This document shows positions 16,401-27,300 of a stretch of 64,000 bases of DNA, piece by piece (the first letter of the stretch is position 1; each line of letters starts with the position of its first letter). The DNA lies in NCBI RefSeq assembly GCF_003056355.1, contig NZ_PYVW01000003.1:284455-348454 (forward strand). The letters run 5' to 3'. The translations under genes were made by a program, and so were the position numbers. The notes under the pieces are model-generated. The model was given only the letters and a program-made list of their open reading frames with translations, had not been told where the DNA came from and searched no databases. The stretch is from Devosia naphthalenivorans. GTDB lineage: Bacteria > Pseudomonadota > Alphaproteobacteria > Rhizobiales > Devosiaceae.

Positions 16401-18070
16401 TATTTTCGCGGAGCCTCAAATCCATTCCGCTCTCGCCCGAGATGCAGGCGGCGCTCGGGCTGAATGAGTCGCAGGCAACGCCCGCCGAGGTGATGCGAGC
16501 GATTTTGGCGGCAGAGGTCGACCTGCTCTGGTTTGGCGGCATCGGAACCTATATCCGCGCCACGACCGAGTTGGACGCCGATGTGGGCGACCGGGCTAAT
16601 GACGCGATCCGCATCACTGGCAGCGGCGTGCGCGCCAGGGTCGTCGGAGAAGGCGCGAACCTGGGCGTGACCCAGCGCGGGCGCGTGGAGTTTGCGCTCA
16701 AGGGCGGCCGGATCAACACCGATGCAATCGACAATTCGGCCGGGGTGAACTCGAGCGACCTCGAGGTCAACATCAAGATCGCGCTGGCGCCGCTGCTGAC
16801 CGACGGCTCGCTGACGCTGGATGCGCGCAACAGCTTTCTCGAAACCATGACCGAGGAAGTGGCGGCACTGTGCCTGCGCAACAACTACCTGCAGGGCCTG
16901 GCGCTCTCGCTGGCCGAACGGGCGGGAACGGGTGAGCTGCCGGACCATCGCGAACTGATCGAACGGCTGGAGCAGCGGGGGCTGCTTGACCGCGTGGTCG
17001 AATTCCTGCCCAGTGATGGGGTGATCGATGCGCGCGCAGCGCTCGGCAAGGGCCTGACGCGGCCGGAGCTGGCGGTGATCCTGGCCTATGCCAAGCTGAC
17101 GCTCTATGCCGATTTGCTGGAGGGATGCGGGATCGACGACGAATATCTCGCCGGTGAGCTCTTCCGCTATTTCCCCGAAACGCTGCACCGCTCCTATCCA
17201 GAGGCGGCGGGGCAGCACCGGCTCAAGCGCGAGGTGATCGCTACGGTGCTCGCCAATGCGATGATCAATCGTGGTGGGCCGGCCTTTGTCAGTGAACTGA
17301 CGGCAGCGACCAGCGCCAGCCCAGGCGAGATTGCTCTGGCCTATGCCGCGACACGCGATGTTTATGGGCTGACGGACCTTAATTCAGCAATCGATGCGCT
17401 GGACGGACTGGTGCCCGGCGCCGTGCAACTGGAACTATATGGACGCGTCATGAACCTGCTGCGGCAGGAGAGCTTGTGGTTCCTGCGCAATGGGGATGTG
17501 TCGCAGGGGCTGGTGGGGCTGGTGGACCGGCACAAGTCAGGCGTTGCGGCGCTGCGGACCATGCTCAAGAGCGCCCTGCCCGCGTCGTTGAGCCTTGGCG
17601 TTGACCGGAAGGTTTCCGAGTTCGTCGGCAAGGGCGTTCCGGAGCCTGTGGCGCAGGCCATCACGGAGCTTGATGTGCTGGGTTATGCCAGCGATATCGT
17701 GCTGGTCAGCGAACGCGCCGGCGTCTCGGTGGCCGATGGTGCGGCGGCGTTCTTCGGCGTCTTTGCGGCGTTCGAGCTGTGGCCGGTGATCGAGCAAGGG
17801 CGCGCAATCGTTCTGAGCGACCGGTTCGACCGGATGGCGCTGGACCGGGCGCTGGCGAATCTGATGCGGGCGCAGCGCGACCTTACCGCCGATGTGCTGA
17901 AAGCGGGCGACGGGCTGGTGGCGGATCGGGTGGCCAGTTGGACCTCGCGGCAGAATGTGGGCATCGAGCGGACCCGCGCGGCCGTTGCCGAATTGACGCA
18001 AGGCACGCTTACGGTGTCGCGCCTCTCCGTTGCCGCGGGCCTGCTGGCCGATCTGGCGCAGGAGGGTTGA
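13412..18070 (+). CDS. NAD-specific glutamate dehydrogenase, large (about 180-kDa) type
   Basis: This enzyme deaminates glutamate to 2-oxoglutarate and ammonia with NAD. The 1552-residue length is that of the large bacterial class. The catalytic core lies in the middle: residues about 740-800 hold [44 protein letters not shown], and about 925-965 hold [17 protein letters not shown] and the following [13 protein letters not shown]. The long N-terminal region probably contains ACT-like regulatory domains. GTG 13412 gives the longest frame; TTG 13433, preceded by GGGAGA, is an equally credible start. With putA upstream it would complete the route from proline to the TCA cycle. Confidence 0.96.
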   Translation: [1552 protein letters not shown]

Positions 18071-18152
18071 AGTGCCCCCATGCGAAAGTCGGCCTTGTCT
18101 TGCCCGTTGAGCTGCGCAGACTAATCATCCAATCAGAACACGAGAGTGCCCC

Positions 18153-19100
18153 ATGACCGATCTTGCCCAGTGGCTTGCCGCCCAATCCGTCGATTCCAAA
18201 CTGGCTTCGGTGGTGGCCAGCATGGCGGCGGCGAGCGCCGAGATTGCCGGGGTGCTGCGCATGGCGCCCGTCGCCGGGCAGGTTGGCCTTGTGGGACACA
18301 CCAATGTGCAGGGCGAAGAACAGAAGGCGCTCGACGTCATCTCGAATGATGTTGTTCTCAAGCACTTGCGGGAAAATCCGGATGTTTCGATTTTGGTTTC
18401 TGAAGAGCTGGAAGAGCCGGTGGAGCTTGGAACCGACGGCGCCTACATGATCGCAACCGATCCGCTGGACGGGTCTTCCAACCTCGATGTGAACGTCACC
18501 GTGGGTACCATCTTCGCCGTGCTCAATGCCGCCGACGGCTTGCTGCAGAAGGGCCGCGCGCAACTGGCTGCGGGCTACGCCGCCTATGGCCCGGCGACGA
18601 GCCTTGTACTGACGTTCGGGCAATCGGTGGCGGTATTCACGCTCGACAGCGCAGGTGACTGGATTTTGACCACGGACAATCCGCGCATCCCCGAAGCCTC
18701 GGGAGAATTTGCCATCAACACGGCCCGCGAGCGGTTCTGGGATGCAGCGACGAAGGGCTATGTGGCAGAGAACGTCGCCGGGGAACACGGCGCCGCCGGC
18801 AAGCGCTACAACATGCGCTGGGTGGGCTCGATGGTCGCCGACATCCACCGCATCCTGATGCGCGGCGGCATTTTCCTCTATCCGCTGGACAGCGAAACGG
18901 TGAGCAAGGGCGGGCGCCTGCGCCTGCTCTATGAGGCGAACCCCATGGCCATGCTGGTGGAAGCCGCCGGCGGCGACGCCACCACCGGCCGTGAGAAAAT
19001 CCTCGACCTGCAGCCGACAGCCATTCACCAGCGTGTGCCGGTGATTCTGGGCTCCGCCGACGAAGTGAAACGGGTCGAGGACTGGTACGCGAAGGGATAG
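18153..19100 (+). CDS. fbp: Fructose-1,6-bisphosphatase, class I
   Basis: Fbp removes the 1-phosphate of fructose-1,6-bisphosphate, the committed step of gluconeogenesis. The 315-residue protein carries the metal-binding motif DPLDGSSNLDVNVTVGTIF near residue 108, the upstream glutamates in SEELEEP, and the substrate-binding GGRLRLLYEANPMAMLVEAAGG near residue 250. These distinguish it from class II GlpX. It starts at ATG 18153, 82 bases after the glutamate dehydrogenase gene, and may share its transcript. The pairing fits growth on amino acids. Confidence 0.95.
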   Translation: MTDLAQWLAAQSVDSKLASVVASMAAASAEIAGVLRMAPVAGQVGLVGHTNVQGEEQKALDVISNDVVLKHLRENPDVSILVSEELEEPVELGTDGAYMIATDPLDGSSNLDVNVTVGTIFAVLNAADGLLQKGRAQLAAGYAAYGPATSLVLTFGQSVAVFTLDSAGDWILTTDNPRIPEASGEFAINTARERFWDAATKGYVAENVAGEHGAAGKRYNMRWVGSMVADIHRILMRGGIFLYPLDSETVSKGGRLRLLYEANPMAMLVEAAGGDATTGREKILDLQPTAIHQRVPVILGSADEVKRVEDWYAKG

Positions 19101-19136
19101 GTTCACACGAATCCCTGTTGCCGACTGTGAGACCCT

Positions 19137-19245
19137 CAGTCGACACCCTCCCCCTTGCGGGGAGGGATCAAGGGTGGGGGGCGGATGCCCTCGATATCGT
19201 GGCTCCCGCCCCCTTCCAGCCTCCCCCGTCGAGGGGCAGATGCAG
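19137..19245. repeat. Dispersed GC-rich palindromic repeat, family D, copy 1
   Basis: The block GTCGACACCCTCCCCCTTGC...GGGGAGGGATCAAGGGTGGGGGGCGG, followed by CGATATCGTGGCT, recurs in reverse orientation at 63358-63432. CCCTCCCC/GGGGAGGG folds into a hairpin that could end fbp transcription. A second hairpin (CCTCCCC...GGGG near 19217) resembles the element at 60340-60375. The 239-base gap between fbp and the AGE isomerase gene shows no open gene. Confidence 0.7.
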
Positions 19246-19339
19246 ACCGGTGGTTGCGACGGACTGGGGATGTTTCACCGATCCCAAATTGCAACGTTGC
19301 TGCGGCGTCGCTATAGCTCGGGGTAGATGAGGAGATCCC

Positions 19340-20611
19340 ATGACCGACGCCACGATCAGCCTGCCCCGGACCAATTCAAGCCTTTGGTCGGCCCGGCCAT
19401 TTCACCGCCAGTACTTGATGCGGCAGGCCAACAATCTGTTCGATTTCTTCATGCAGGCCTCGATCAACCCCAAGGGCGGGTTCTTCGAGTTGCATGACGA
19501 GGGCAAGCCGCTGGGCGGAGATAACCCGGCGCGGCAGATCCATGTGACGACCCGCATGGTGCATTGCGCCGCCATCGGCAGCTTGATCGGGCGGCCCGGA
19601 TCGGACGAGATCGTCGACCATGGCATGCGCTATGTGTGGGAGCATCACCGCGACGCCAAGCACGGCGGTTACGCCTGGGGCGTCAATAATCACGGCATAA
19701 GCGACGGTTCCAAGCAGGCCTATGGCCATGCCTTCGTGCTGCTCGCTGCATCCAGCGCCAAGGTCGTGGGCCATCCGCTCGCCGACCAGATGCTCGCCGA
19801 TGTCACGGCCGTCATCAATGCCAAGTTCTGGGATGACGGGCGCGGCGCGGTGCGCGACGAGTACAATCAGGATTGGTCCACGCTCCTGCCCTATCGCGGG
19901 CAGAACGCCAATATGCACATGACCGAGGCGCTGATGGCCGCCTTCGAGGCCACGGGCGACCGGAGCTATCTCACCAAGGCCGAGCGCATCGCCGAACTCA
20001 TCATCGCCAAAAATGCCGTGCCGCTGGGCCACCGCGTGGCGGAGCATTTCGACGAGAACTGGGTGCTCGACAAGGATTACGAGGGCAACGAGATGTTCCG
20101 CCCGTCCGGCGCCACTCCGGGCCATTGGCTGGAATGGTCACGGCTGCTATTCCAGCTCTGGACGCTCGGCGACAAGCGCCTCTCCTGGATGACCGACGCG
20201 GCCCGGCACTTGTTCGTGCAGTCGATCGAGCTGGGCTGGGATAAGGTGCATGGCGGCTTCTTTTATACGCTGGACTGGGACAACAAGCCCATCATGCGAG
20301 AGAAGCTGTGGTGGCCGGTCAGCGAAGCCATCGGCGCCGCTGCCGTGCTGAGCACCCATGAGCGCGACGATTATTTTCAGAGCTGGTACCGCAGGCTGTG
20401 GGACTATGCCGAAAACCACGTGATCGACCACGCCCGTGGCGGCTGGCTGAGCGAGCTCAAGGAAGACCTGACGCCCACCTCGCGCCTGTTTGTCGGCAAG
20501 CCCGATATTTATCATGCCCTCCAGGCCTGCCTGATACCGCTTTATCCCGCGACGGGCAGCCTGACGGCGGCGATTATCGAGGCAGATCACACGGTCAAGC
20601 GGCACCACTGA
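19340..20611 (+). CDS. AGE-family sugar epimerase/isomerase (YihS-like)
   Basis: This 423-residue cytoplasmic protein has the (alpha/alpha)6 barrel of the N-acylglucosamine 2-epimerase family. Several catalytic-type histidines are visible in conserved settings: QIHVTTRMVHCAAIG, YGHAFVLLAAS, RGQNANMHMTEALMAA, GHWLEWSRLLFQL and DIYHALQACL. This pattern is closer to YihS and bacterial mannose isomerases, which interconvert mannose, fructose and glucose, than to true acylglucosamine epimerases. GAGGAG lies nine bases before ATG 19340. A beta-mannosidase occurs 40 kb downstream, so mannose is one candidate substrate. The exact sugar is unproven. Confidence 0.85.
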   Translation: MTDATISLPRTNSSLWSARPFHRQYLMRQANNLFDFFMQASINPKGGFFELHDEGKPLGGDNPARQIHVTTRMVHCAAIGSLIGRPGSDEIVDHGMRYVWEHHRDAKHGGYAWGVNNHGISDGSKQAYGHAFVLLAASSAKVVGHPLADQMLADVTAVINAKFWDDGRGAVRDEYNQDWSTLLPYRGQNANMHMTEALMAAFEATGDRSYLTKAERIAELIIAKNAVPLGHRVAEHFDENWVLDKDYEGNEMFRPSGATPGHWLEWSRLLFQLWTLGDKRLSWMTDAARHLFVQSIELGWDKVHGGFFYTLDWDNKPIMREKLWWPVSEAIGAAAVLSTHERDDYFQSWYRRLWDYAENHVIDHARGGWLSELKEDLTPTSRLFVGKPDIYHALQACLIPLYPATGSLTAAIIEADHTVKRHH

Positions 20612-20670
20612 CGCTCGCAGCGCAAACCATAAGGCAGTTCATGCGTTGGAGCTTCCAAATGGAGGCTTTG

Positions 20671-21456
20671 ATGTACGATCTGACGGGTAAAGTAGCGCTG
20701 GTAACGGGTGCAGGTTCGGGAATTGGCAAGGCTTCGGCGATAAAACTCGCCGAAGCCGGTGCCGTCGTCGTGGTCATGAGCCGCACGGCCGAAGAAGTGG
20801 AAGCAACCGCCCGCGAAATCGAAGCAAAAGGCGGGCACGCCCAAGCCAAAACCGCAGATACTTCGGACGAAAACGCCATGCAGGAACTGGTCGACGGGAT
20901 AATCCGCGACCACAAGCGCCTCGATATCGTGGTCGCCAATGCCGGCATCAACGGGGTCTGGGCCCCCATTGAAGGGCTGAAACCCGACGAATGGGACAAG
21001 ACCATCAGGGTCAATCTGCGCGGGACCTATTTGACCATCCACCACACCGTGCCGCACTTGGAGGCGGCGGGTGGCGGCTCGATCATCGTCATGTCCTCGA
21101 TCAATGGCACGCGGACCTTCACCACGCCGGGCGCCAGCGCCTATTCGGTAACCAAGGCGGGCCAGTTGGCGCTGGTAAAGCAGTTGGCGCTGGAGCTGGG
21201 CGAGCGCCGAATCCGCATCAACGCAATCTGCCCGGGCGCCATTGAGTCGGAAATTTCCGACAACACGCAGCAGCGCGGCAAGGAAGAGACCGAGGTGCCG
21301 GTGGAATTTCCCGAAGGCGATATTCCGCTCACCGGCGGCAAGAGCGGCAAGGCGGAGGACATTGCTGATGCCGTGCTGTTCCTGGCCTCGGATGCCTCTC
21401 GACATATCACGGGCACGCCGATCTGGATCGATGGCGGACAAAGCCTGCTAAGGTAA
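20671..21456 (+). CDS. SDR-family oxidoreductase
   Basis: This 261-residue short-chain dehydrogenase/reductase has the Rossmann motif TGAGSGIG (residues about 12-19), NAG near 90, and the catalytic Ser...Tyr-x-x-x-Lys (MSSINGTR, then YSVTK). The end SRHITGTPIWIDGGQSLLR is typical of classical SDRs. R at the end of the second beta strand (VVMSRT) suggests NADP preference, though this is only a tendency. ATG 20671 has GGAGG five bases upstream; in-frame starts further upstream lack this. It lies 59 bases after the AGE isomerase gene and may act on the same sugar or polyol. Substrate unknown. Confidence 0.88.
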   Translation: MYDLTGKVALVTGAGSGIGKASAIKLAEAGAVVVVMSRTAEEVEATAREIEAKGGHAQAKTADTSDENAMQELVDGIIRDHKRLDIVVANAGINGVWAPIEGLKPDEWDKTIRVNLRGTYLTIHHTVPHLEAAGGGSIIVMSSINGTRTFTTPGASAYSVTKAGQLALVKQLALELGERRIRINAICPGAIESEISDNTQQRGKEETEVPVEFPEGDIPLTGGKSGKAEDIADAVLFLASDASRHITGTPIWIDGGQSLLR

Positions 21457-21526
21457 GGACAATTCGCCAGTTGCAAGGCGGGTGCGCGGGGCGTAAATCA
21501 GCGCCACCGTTTGAAGGCCCTGCCCC

Positions 21527-22360
<834 letters not shown>

Positions 22361-22433
22361 CCACCCAGCCATGCAAATCGTGCTTGACTGATCTGTCACG
22401 GAAAGCAGGTCGCGGAACTTGCGCAATGCCGGC

Positions 22434-22472
22434 CCGGCATATAAAGAACCAGCATATCCTTGTCCGGCATAT
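22434..22472. promoter_or_regulatory. Repeated CCGGCATAT sites upstream of the padR-RND operon
   Basis: CCGGCATAT occurs at 22434-22442 and again at 22464-22472, exactly 30 bases apart (about three helical turns), with a related AGCATATCC at 22451-22459 between. The cluster ends 18 bases before the PadR start codon. Position and helical phasing suggest an autoregulatory operator for PadR. Confidence 0.45.
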
Positions 22473-22490
22473 GCACTGGAGCGCCCCCGC

Positions 22491-23039
22491 ATGAACGTCA
22501 GAACGCTTTGCTTGTCGATCCTCTATGAGGGTGAGTCTACCGGATATGAGATCCGGCGGCTTTGCGTCGAGGGCGAGTGCGCGTATTTCATCGAGGCGAG
22601 CTACGGTTCCATCTACCCTGCTTTGGCCAAGCTTGAAGACGAGGGCATGGTAACCAGCCGAGTGGAGCCACAAAATGGCAAACCGGCAAAAAAAGTCTAT
22701 TCGATAACTGCAGCCGGACGGCAGGCGTTTGCCGCTCAACTGGCGGAACCCCTGGGCGAGGACCTATTCCGCAGCCCGTTCCTGCTGTTTGCCCGCTATG
22801 TCCATATTTTGCCACGCGAATTGGTGGCGCAGCGCGCGCAGGAATTCCTGGACAGGATGACCGAGAAACACCGGCATCTGGAAGAAGCCATGGCAGAGCG
22901 CGGCAGCAATGCCAGCGACACATGGGTGATCAATTTTGGACGTGCTGTCATGGGCGTTGCGCAGCAACATGTGCAAACCCATATGCACGAACTCATCGAC
23001 CTGGCGCTTGCCGAGCCAAATAAAGACGCGGCTGAATAA
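22491..23039 (+). CDS. PadR-family transcriptional regulator
   Basis: This 182-residue regulator has the PadR winged helix at residues 1-85 (MNVRTLCLSILYEGESTGYEIRRL..., YGSIYPALAKLEDEGMVTSR, KVYSITAAGRQAF) and a helical dimerisation tail of the Vir_act_alpha_C type. PadR proteins usually repress an efflux or detoxification operon until a small ligand binds. ATG 22491 follows TGGAGCGCCCCC. It lies 14 bases before the RND adaptor gene on the same strand, so it is very probably the local regulator and part of the operon. Ligand unknown. Confidence 0.92.
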   Translation: MNVRTLCLSILYEGESTGYEIRRLCVEGECAYFIEASYGSIYPALAKLEDEGMVTSRVEPQNGKPAKKVYSITAAGRQAFAAQLAEPLGEDLFRSPFLLFARYVHILPRELVAQRAQEFLDRMTEKHRHLEEAMAERGSNASDTWVINFGRAVMGVAQQHVQTHMHELIDLALAEPNKDAAE

Positions 23040-23053
23040 AGGGGCAATTCAAT

Positions 23054-24331
23054 ATGCGTGCATTATACTCTTACGGGATCGCCTTCGTGATCCTTGCTTT
23101 GGCAGGCGTCTGGTTCGCAACCGGAACTCTGGTGATGGGCGGTAATGGCCCTGGCAATGGCGAGCGCGCGATCATCACGGTGATCGAAGGCGAAGAGCAT
23201 GGGCCGATTGCGACCCAGCTCTCCGAGGCCGGTGTACTTGCCGAGCATGAGACGCAGCACGCGGTTGATCCGCACCTGACTATCGCGCAGCGCATCGAAG
23301 AGGAAAATGGCGCGGATACGCCGCTCCAGTCGGTTCGCACCTCGACCTATGTTGCTCAACCCATGGCGATCGAAGTGCCGCTGCGTGGCCGCACGCGCGC
23401 CAAGTCAACCGTGGGGGCCGTCGCCGAAACGGCCGGCATCGTTGACGTGGTGCATGTGGTGAAGGGCCAAGACGTTGGGGTAGGCGACCTGCTCTGCACG
23501 CTGGACCAGGGCACGCGCGCCGCTGCGGTAGCGCAGGCCGAGGCCGGGATAGCGCAAGCACAGGCGAGCCTGGCGCAGGCCCAGGCCGATTATGACACCA
23601 ATGCTGAATTGCGCAGCAAGGGGTTGGCTGCGCCCAACACGGCACGCGATACTGAAGTGGCGCTCAGCGCCGCGCAGGCGCAGGTGACAACCGCGCAGGC
23701 GGCACTGGACAATGCCGAAGCAGAGCTGGAGCGCACCGAGATCAAGGCCCGCGTGGCGGGCGTGGTGCAGGACCCGCTGGTGGTTGCGGGCTCCATGCTG
23801 CCAATGGGTCAGCCTTGCGCAACCATCGTGCAACTGAACCCCATGGTGTTCATCGGCCAGGTTCCAGAGTCTCGCATCGATCTGGCCAAGCTGGGTCTTG
23901 AAGCAGACATCAGGACCATCACCGGCCAGGAAGCCAAGGGAAAAGTGACGTTTATCGCTTCGACGGCGGATAACGCTACCCGCTCGTTCCCCGTGGAGAT
24001 CGAGGTTCCCAACGATGACGGCTCCATCCGCGACGGTGTCACGGCAACCGCGACGGTGAATATGGGCTCGGCCCCTGCGCACCTGCTGCCACAATCTGTC
24101 TTGACGCTGAACGATGATGGCGTGCTCGGCGTAAGCACGGTCGCAGAAAATGCGGTGAAGTTCATGCCGGTGACCATCGTGAGCGATACGCGTGAAGGCG
24201 TGTGGGTGCTTGGCCTGCCCACATCAGCCGACGTGATTACGGTGGGCCAGGAATATGTGGTGGACGGCCAGGCTGTGAACGCTACCAACGTGCCGGTTAG
24301 TGGGACGCAATCGGAAGGGACTCCCGCATGA
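23054..24331 (+). CDS. RND efflux periplasmic adaptor subunit (membrane fusion protein)
   Basis: This 425-residue adaptor links the inner-membrane RND pump to an outer-membrane channel. It has an N-terminal membrane anchor (residues 5-27), a lipoyl-like half (VAETAGIVDVVHVVKGQDVGVGDLLCTLD), an alpha-helical hairpin rich in Ala/Gln (about 155-220) and the second lipoyl half with beta barrel (ARVAGVVQDPLVVAGSMLPMGQPCATI). Residues 30-105 form an unusually long, acidic segment before the first barrel strand. The stop overlaps the pump's start as ATGA. No TolC-like gene is present, so a shared channel is expected. Confidence 0.93.
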   Translation: MRALYSYGIAFVILALAGVWFATGTLVMGGNGPGNGERAIITVIEGEEHGPIATQLSEAGVLAEHETQHAVDPHLTIAQRIEEENGADTPLQSVRTSTYVAQPMAIEVPLRGRTRAKSTVGAVAETAGIVDVVHVVKGQDVGVGDLLCTLDQGTRAAAVAQAEAGIAQAQASLAQAQADYDTNAELRSKGLAAPNTARDTEVALSAAQAQVTTAQAALDNAEAELERTEIKARVAGVVQDPLVVAGSMLPMGQPCATIVQLNPMVFIGQVPESRIDLAKLGLEADIRTITGQEAKGKVTFIASTADNATRSFPVEIEVPNDDGSIRDGVTATATVNMGSAPAHLLPQSVLTLNDDGVLGVSTVAENAVKFMPVTIVSDTREGVWVLGLPTSADVITVGQEYVVDGQAVNATNVPVSGTQSEGTPA

Positions 24332-27300
24332 TAAACTTGCTCGAACGCATCCTGAGGATGCCGCGGGTCATCCTGACGATCATGGTGATTCTGCTGGGCT
24401 CGGGACTTTCCGCCTATCTCTCCTTGCCCAAGGAGAGCTTCCCCGCAATCGATATCCCCTACTTCTACATCTCGGTCACCCAGACCGGGGTGTCTCCACG
24501 TGACGCCGAGACACTGCTGGCCAAGCCTATCGAAGACCGGATCAAGGACATTGACGGGCTGGAGAACTACTCGTCGACCTCGACGACCGGCCATGCTTCG
24601 GTGTTCCTGGAGTTCAACGTCAACGCCGACAAGGATCAGGCGCTGAGCGATATCCGGGCGGAGATGGATGGCATCTCGAGCGAACTGCCCGATGAAGCCG
24701 ACGAGCCGACGGTGACGGAAATCTCCTTCACCGACATGCCGACCATTTCGGTTGCGGTCTATGGTTCGGTGCCCGAGCGCGAGCTCGTGCAACGCGCCAA
24801 GGACCTGCAGGAAGAACTGGAAAGCATGGGCGACGTGCAGAGCGTTACGCTCTCGGGTTCGCGCGACGAAGTGCTTGAGATCCAGATCGACCTCAACCGC
24901 CTCGAAGCCTACGACCTGACAGCGGCTCAACTGCTTGATGCGCTGGCCAAGAATAACATGGTCGTGCCCGGCGGTACGCTTGATACCGGCCAGGGTTCGT
25001 TCAACGTCGAAGTGCCTGGCCTGATCAAGAACGCCGCCGACGTTTATTCCCTGCCGCTCAAGACTTCGGGCGATAACGTGGTGACGTTTGGCGATGTGGC
25101 GACCATCACCCGCACCTTCGAGGACGCCACCTCTTATGCCAATGTGAACGGTCAGCCGGCCATTACGCTGGGCGTGGTCAAGAAGCTGGGCACCAACGTC
25201 ATCACCATCTCCGATGACGTGCGCGCTCGCACCGAGGCGTTCACGGCCGACTGGCCGCAGGGCATCTCGACGAGCTTCCTGATCGACCAGGCCGACACCA
25301 CCAAGAACCTGTTCCGCTCGCTTGAAGCAGCGGTGCTGACCGCCGTGGCACTGGTGCTGATCACCTGCGTCGCCACGCTTGGCGTGCGCCCAGCCATCAT
25401 GATCGGCATGTCGATCCCGATCTCGTTCATGATCGCGTTCCTCGTGGTGCAGATCATGGGCATGACCATCAACATGATGATCATGTTCGGGCTGGTGCTC
25501 GCCGTGGGCGTGCTGGTGGACGATCCTATCGTGGTGGTGGAATACGCCGAACGCAAGCTGATGGAAGGCGTGCCCAAGCGCGAAGCCTTCATCATGGCCG
25601 CGCGCAAGATGTTCGTGCCCGTGGTTTCGGCCACTTTCACGACGCTCGGCGCGTTCATTCCGCTGCTGTTCTGGCCGGGCATCATCGGCAAGTTCATGAG
25701 CTATCTGCCGATCATCGTGATCGTGGTAATGTGTGCGTCGCTCGTCTCGGCGCTGATCTTCATGCCGATCATCGGTGCCTTCATTGCTTCGACCCATGTC
25801 GATCCCAAGGCGAAGGAAGCAGCCGACATCGTGATGTATGCCGACAAGTTCGACACCAAGAAAGTGGGCGGGCTGACCGGCATGTATGTGCGCACCATGG
25901 AGCATCTGATCCACCAGCCGATACTGACGCTGGCGGCCGGGTTTGCGCTCGTGGTGCTGATGTTCGCCGCCTACATCATGAACCCGACCGGCACCGAGGC
26001 CTTCCCGGCCTCCGAGCCGGAGTTCGGCACGGTGAACGTGATCACGCGCGGCAATTACTCGCCGATTGAGATCCGTGACCTGCTGGCAGAAGTCGAGAAT
26101 GAAATCCTGCAGGTGCAGGGCATCCAGGACGTCATCATGAGCTTCGGTGGTACCGGGGCCAGTGGCGGGCTGAGCAGCGCGACGCCGCCGGACACCATCG
26201 GCTCGTTCAACCTGCAATTGCTGCCCTACAATGATCGCGTCAAGGCCGCGGAAATCTTCCAGAACATCCGTGACCGGGTTGCCGATATTTCGGGTCTCGA
26301 AGTGCAAATCGCTGCGCAGGAAAACGGCCCACCCGCCGGCAAGGCCATCAATCTGCGCGTCGAGGGCACGGTCTATGAAGACTTGGCGCCGGCCGTGGCC
26401 AAGCTGCGCAATTACGTCGAGACCGAACTCGGTGACACGATCGACGTGGAAGACGGCCGCCCTGCCCCCGGTATCGACTGGGAGATAACGATCGACCGCG
26501 AAGCTGCTGCCAAATACGGCATCGGCGTGCGGGAGCTCTCGCCTTATGTGCAGCTGGTTACCTCGGGCGTGAAACTGGGCAGCTATCGCCCCGACGATGG
26601 CACCGACGACGAACTTGATATCCGCGTTCGTCTGCCGGAGAGCGAGCGCACCTTCGACGCCCTCGACTCGTTGCGCATTGTGACCGCGCAGGGCCTGGTC
26701 CCGGTCTCCAACTTCATCGACCGCCAGGCCGTGCCCAAGGTTGCCAATATCGAGCGGCGCAATGGCGTCTATGCGATGACCGTGGCTGCCAATCTGACCG
26801 AGGGCGTGCCTTCGGAAGAAAAGATCGCGCAGCTCCAGGAATGGCAGGAAACCCAGGAATGGCCCGCAAGCGTCGAGATCGTCTATGGCGGTGCGGCCGA
26901 GCAGGTCGATGACACCAACGCCTTCATCGTCGTGGCGCTGGGCGCAGCCCTGGCGCTGATCGCCTTGATCCTGCTGATCGAATACAACAGCTTCTATCAG
27001 GTCATCGTGACACTGATGACGGTTGTGATGTCGATTGCGGGCGTGATGCTGGGCATGGTGGTCACCGGCATGAGCTTCTCTGCCATCATGACGGGCCTGG
27101 GCATCGTGGCGCTGGCCGGTATCGTGGTGAAGAACGGCATCGTGCTGATCGACACCTACAACCACTACCAGCGCGACGAACACGTCGAGCCGGTGAAAGC
27201 CATGCTGATCACCATCAGCCAGCGTGTGCGGCCCGTGCTGCTCACGGCAACGGTGACGGCGCTGGGCGTGATCCCGATGGCGCTCAACATCGAGTTCGAC

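Noticed and set aside
15359..17218. A 619-codon open frame antisense to the glutamate dehydrogenase gene
   Set aside because: No recognisable domain, low-complexity composition and complete overlap with a clear enzyme gene.
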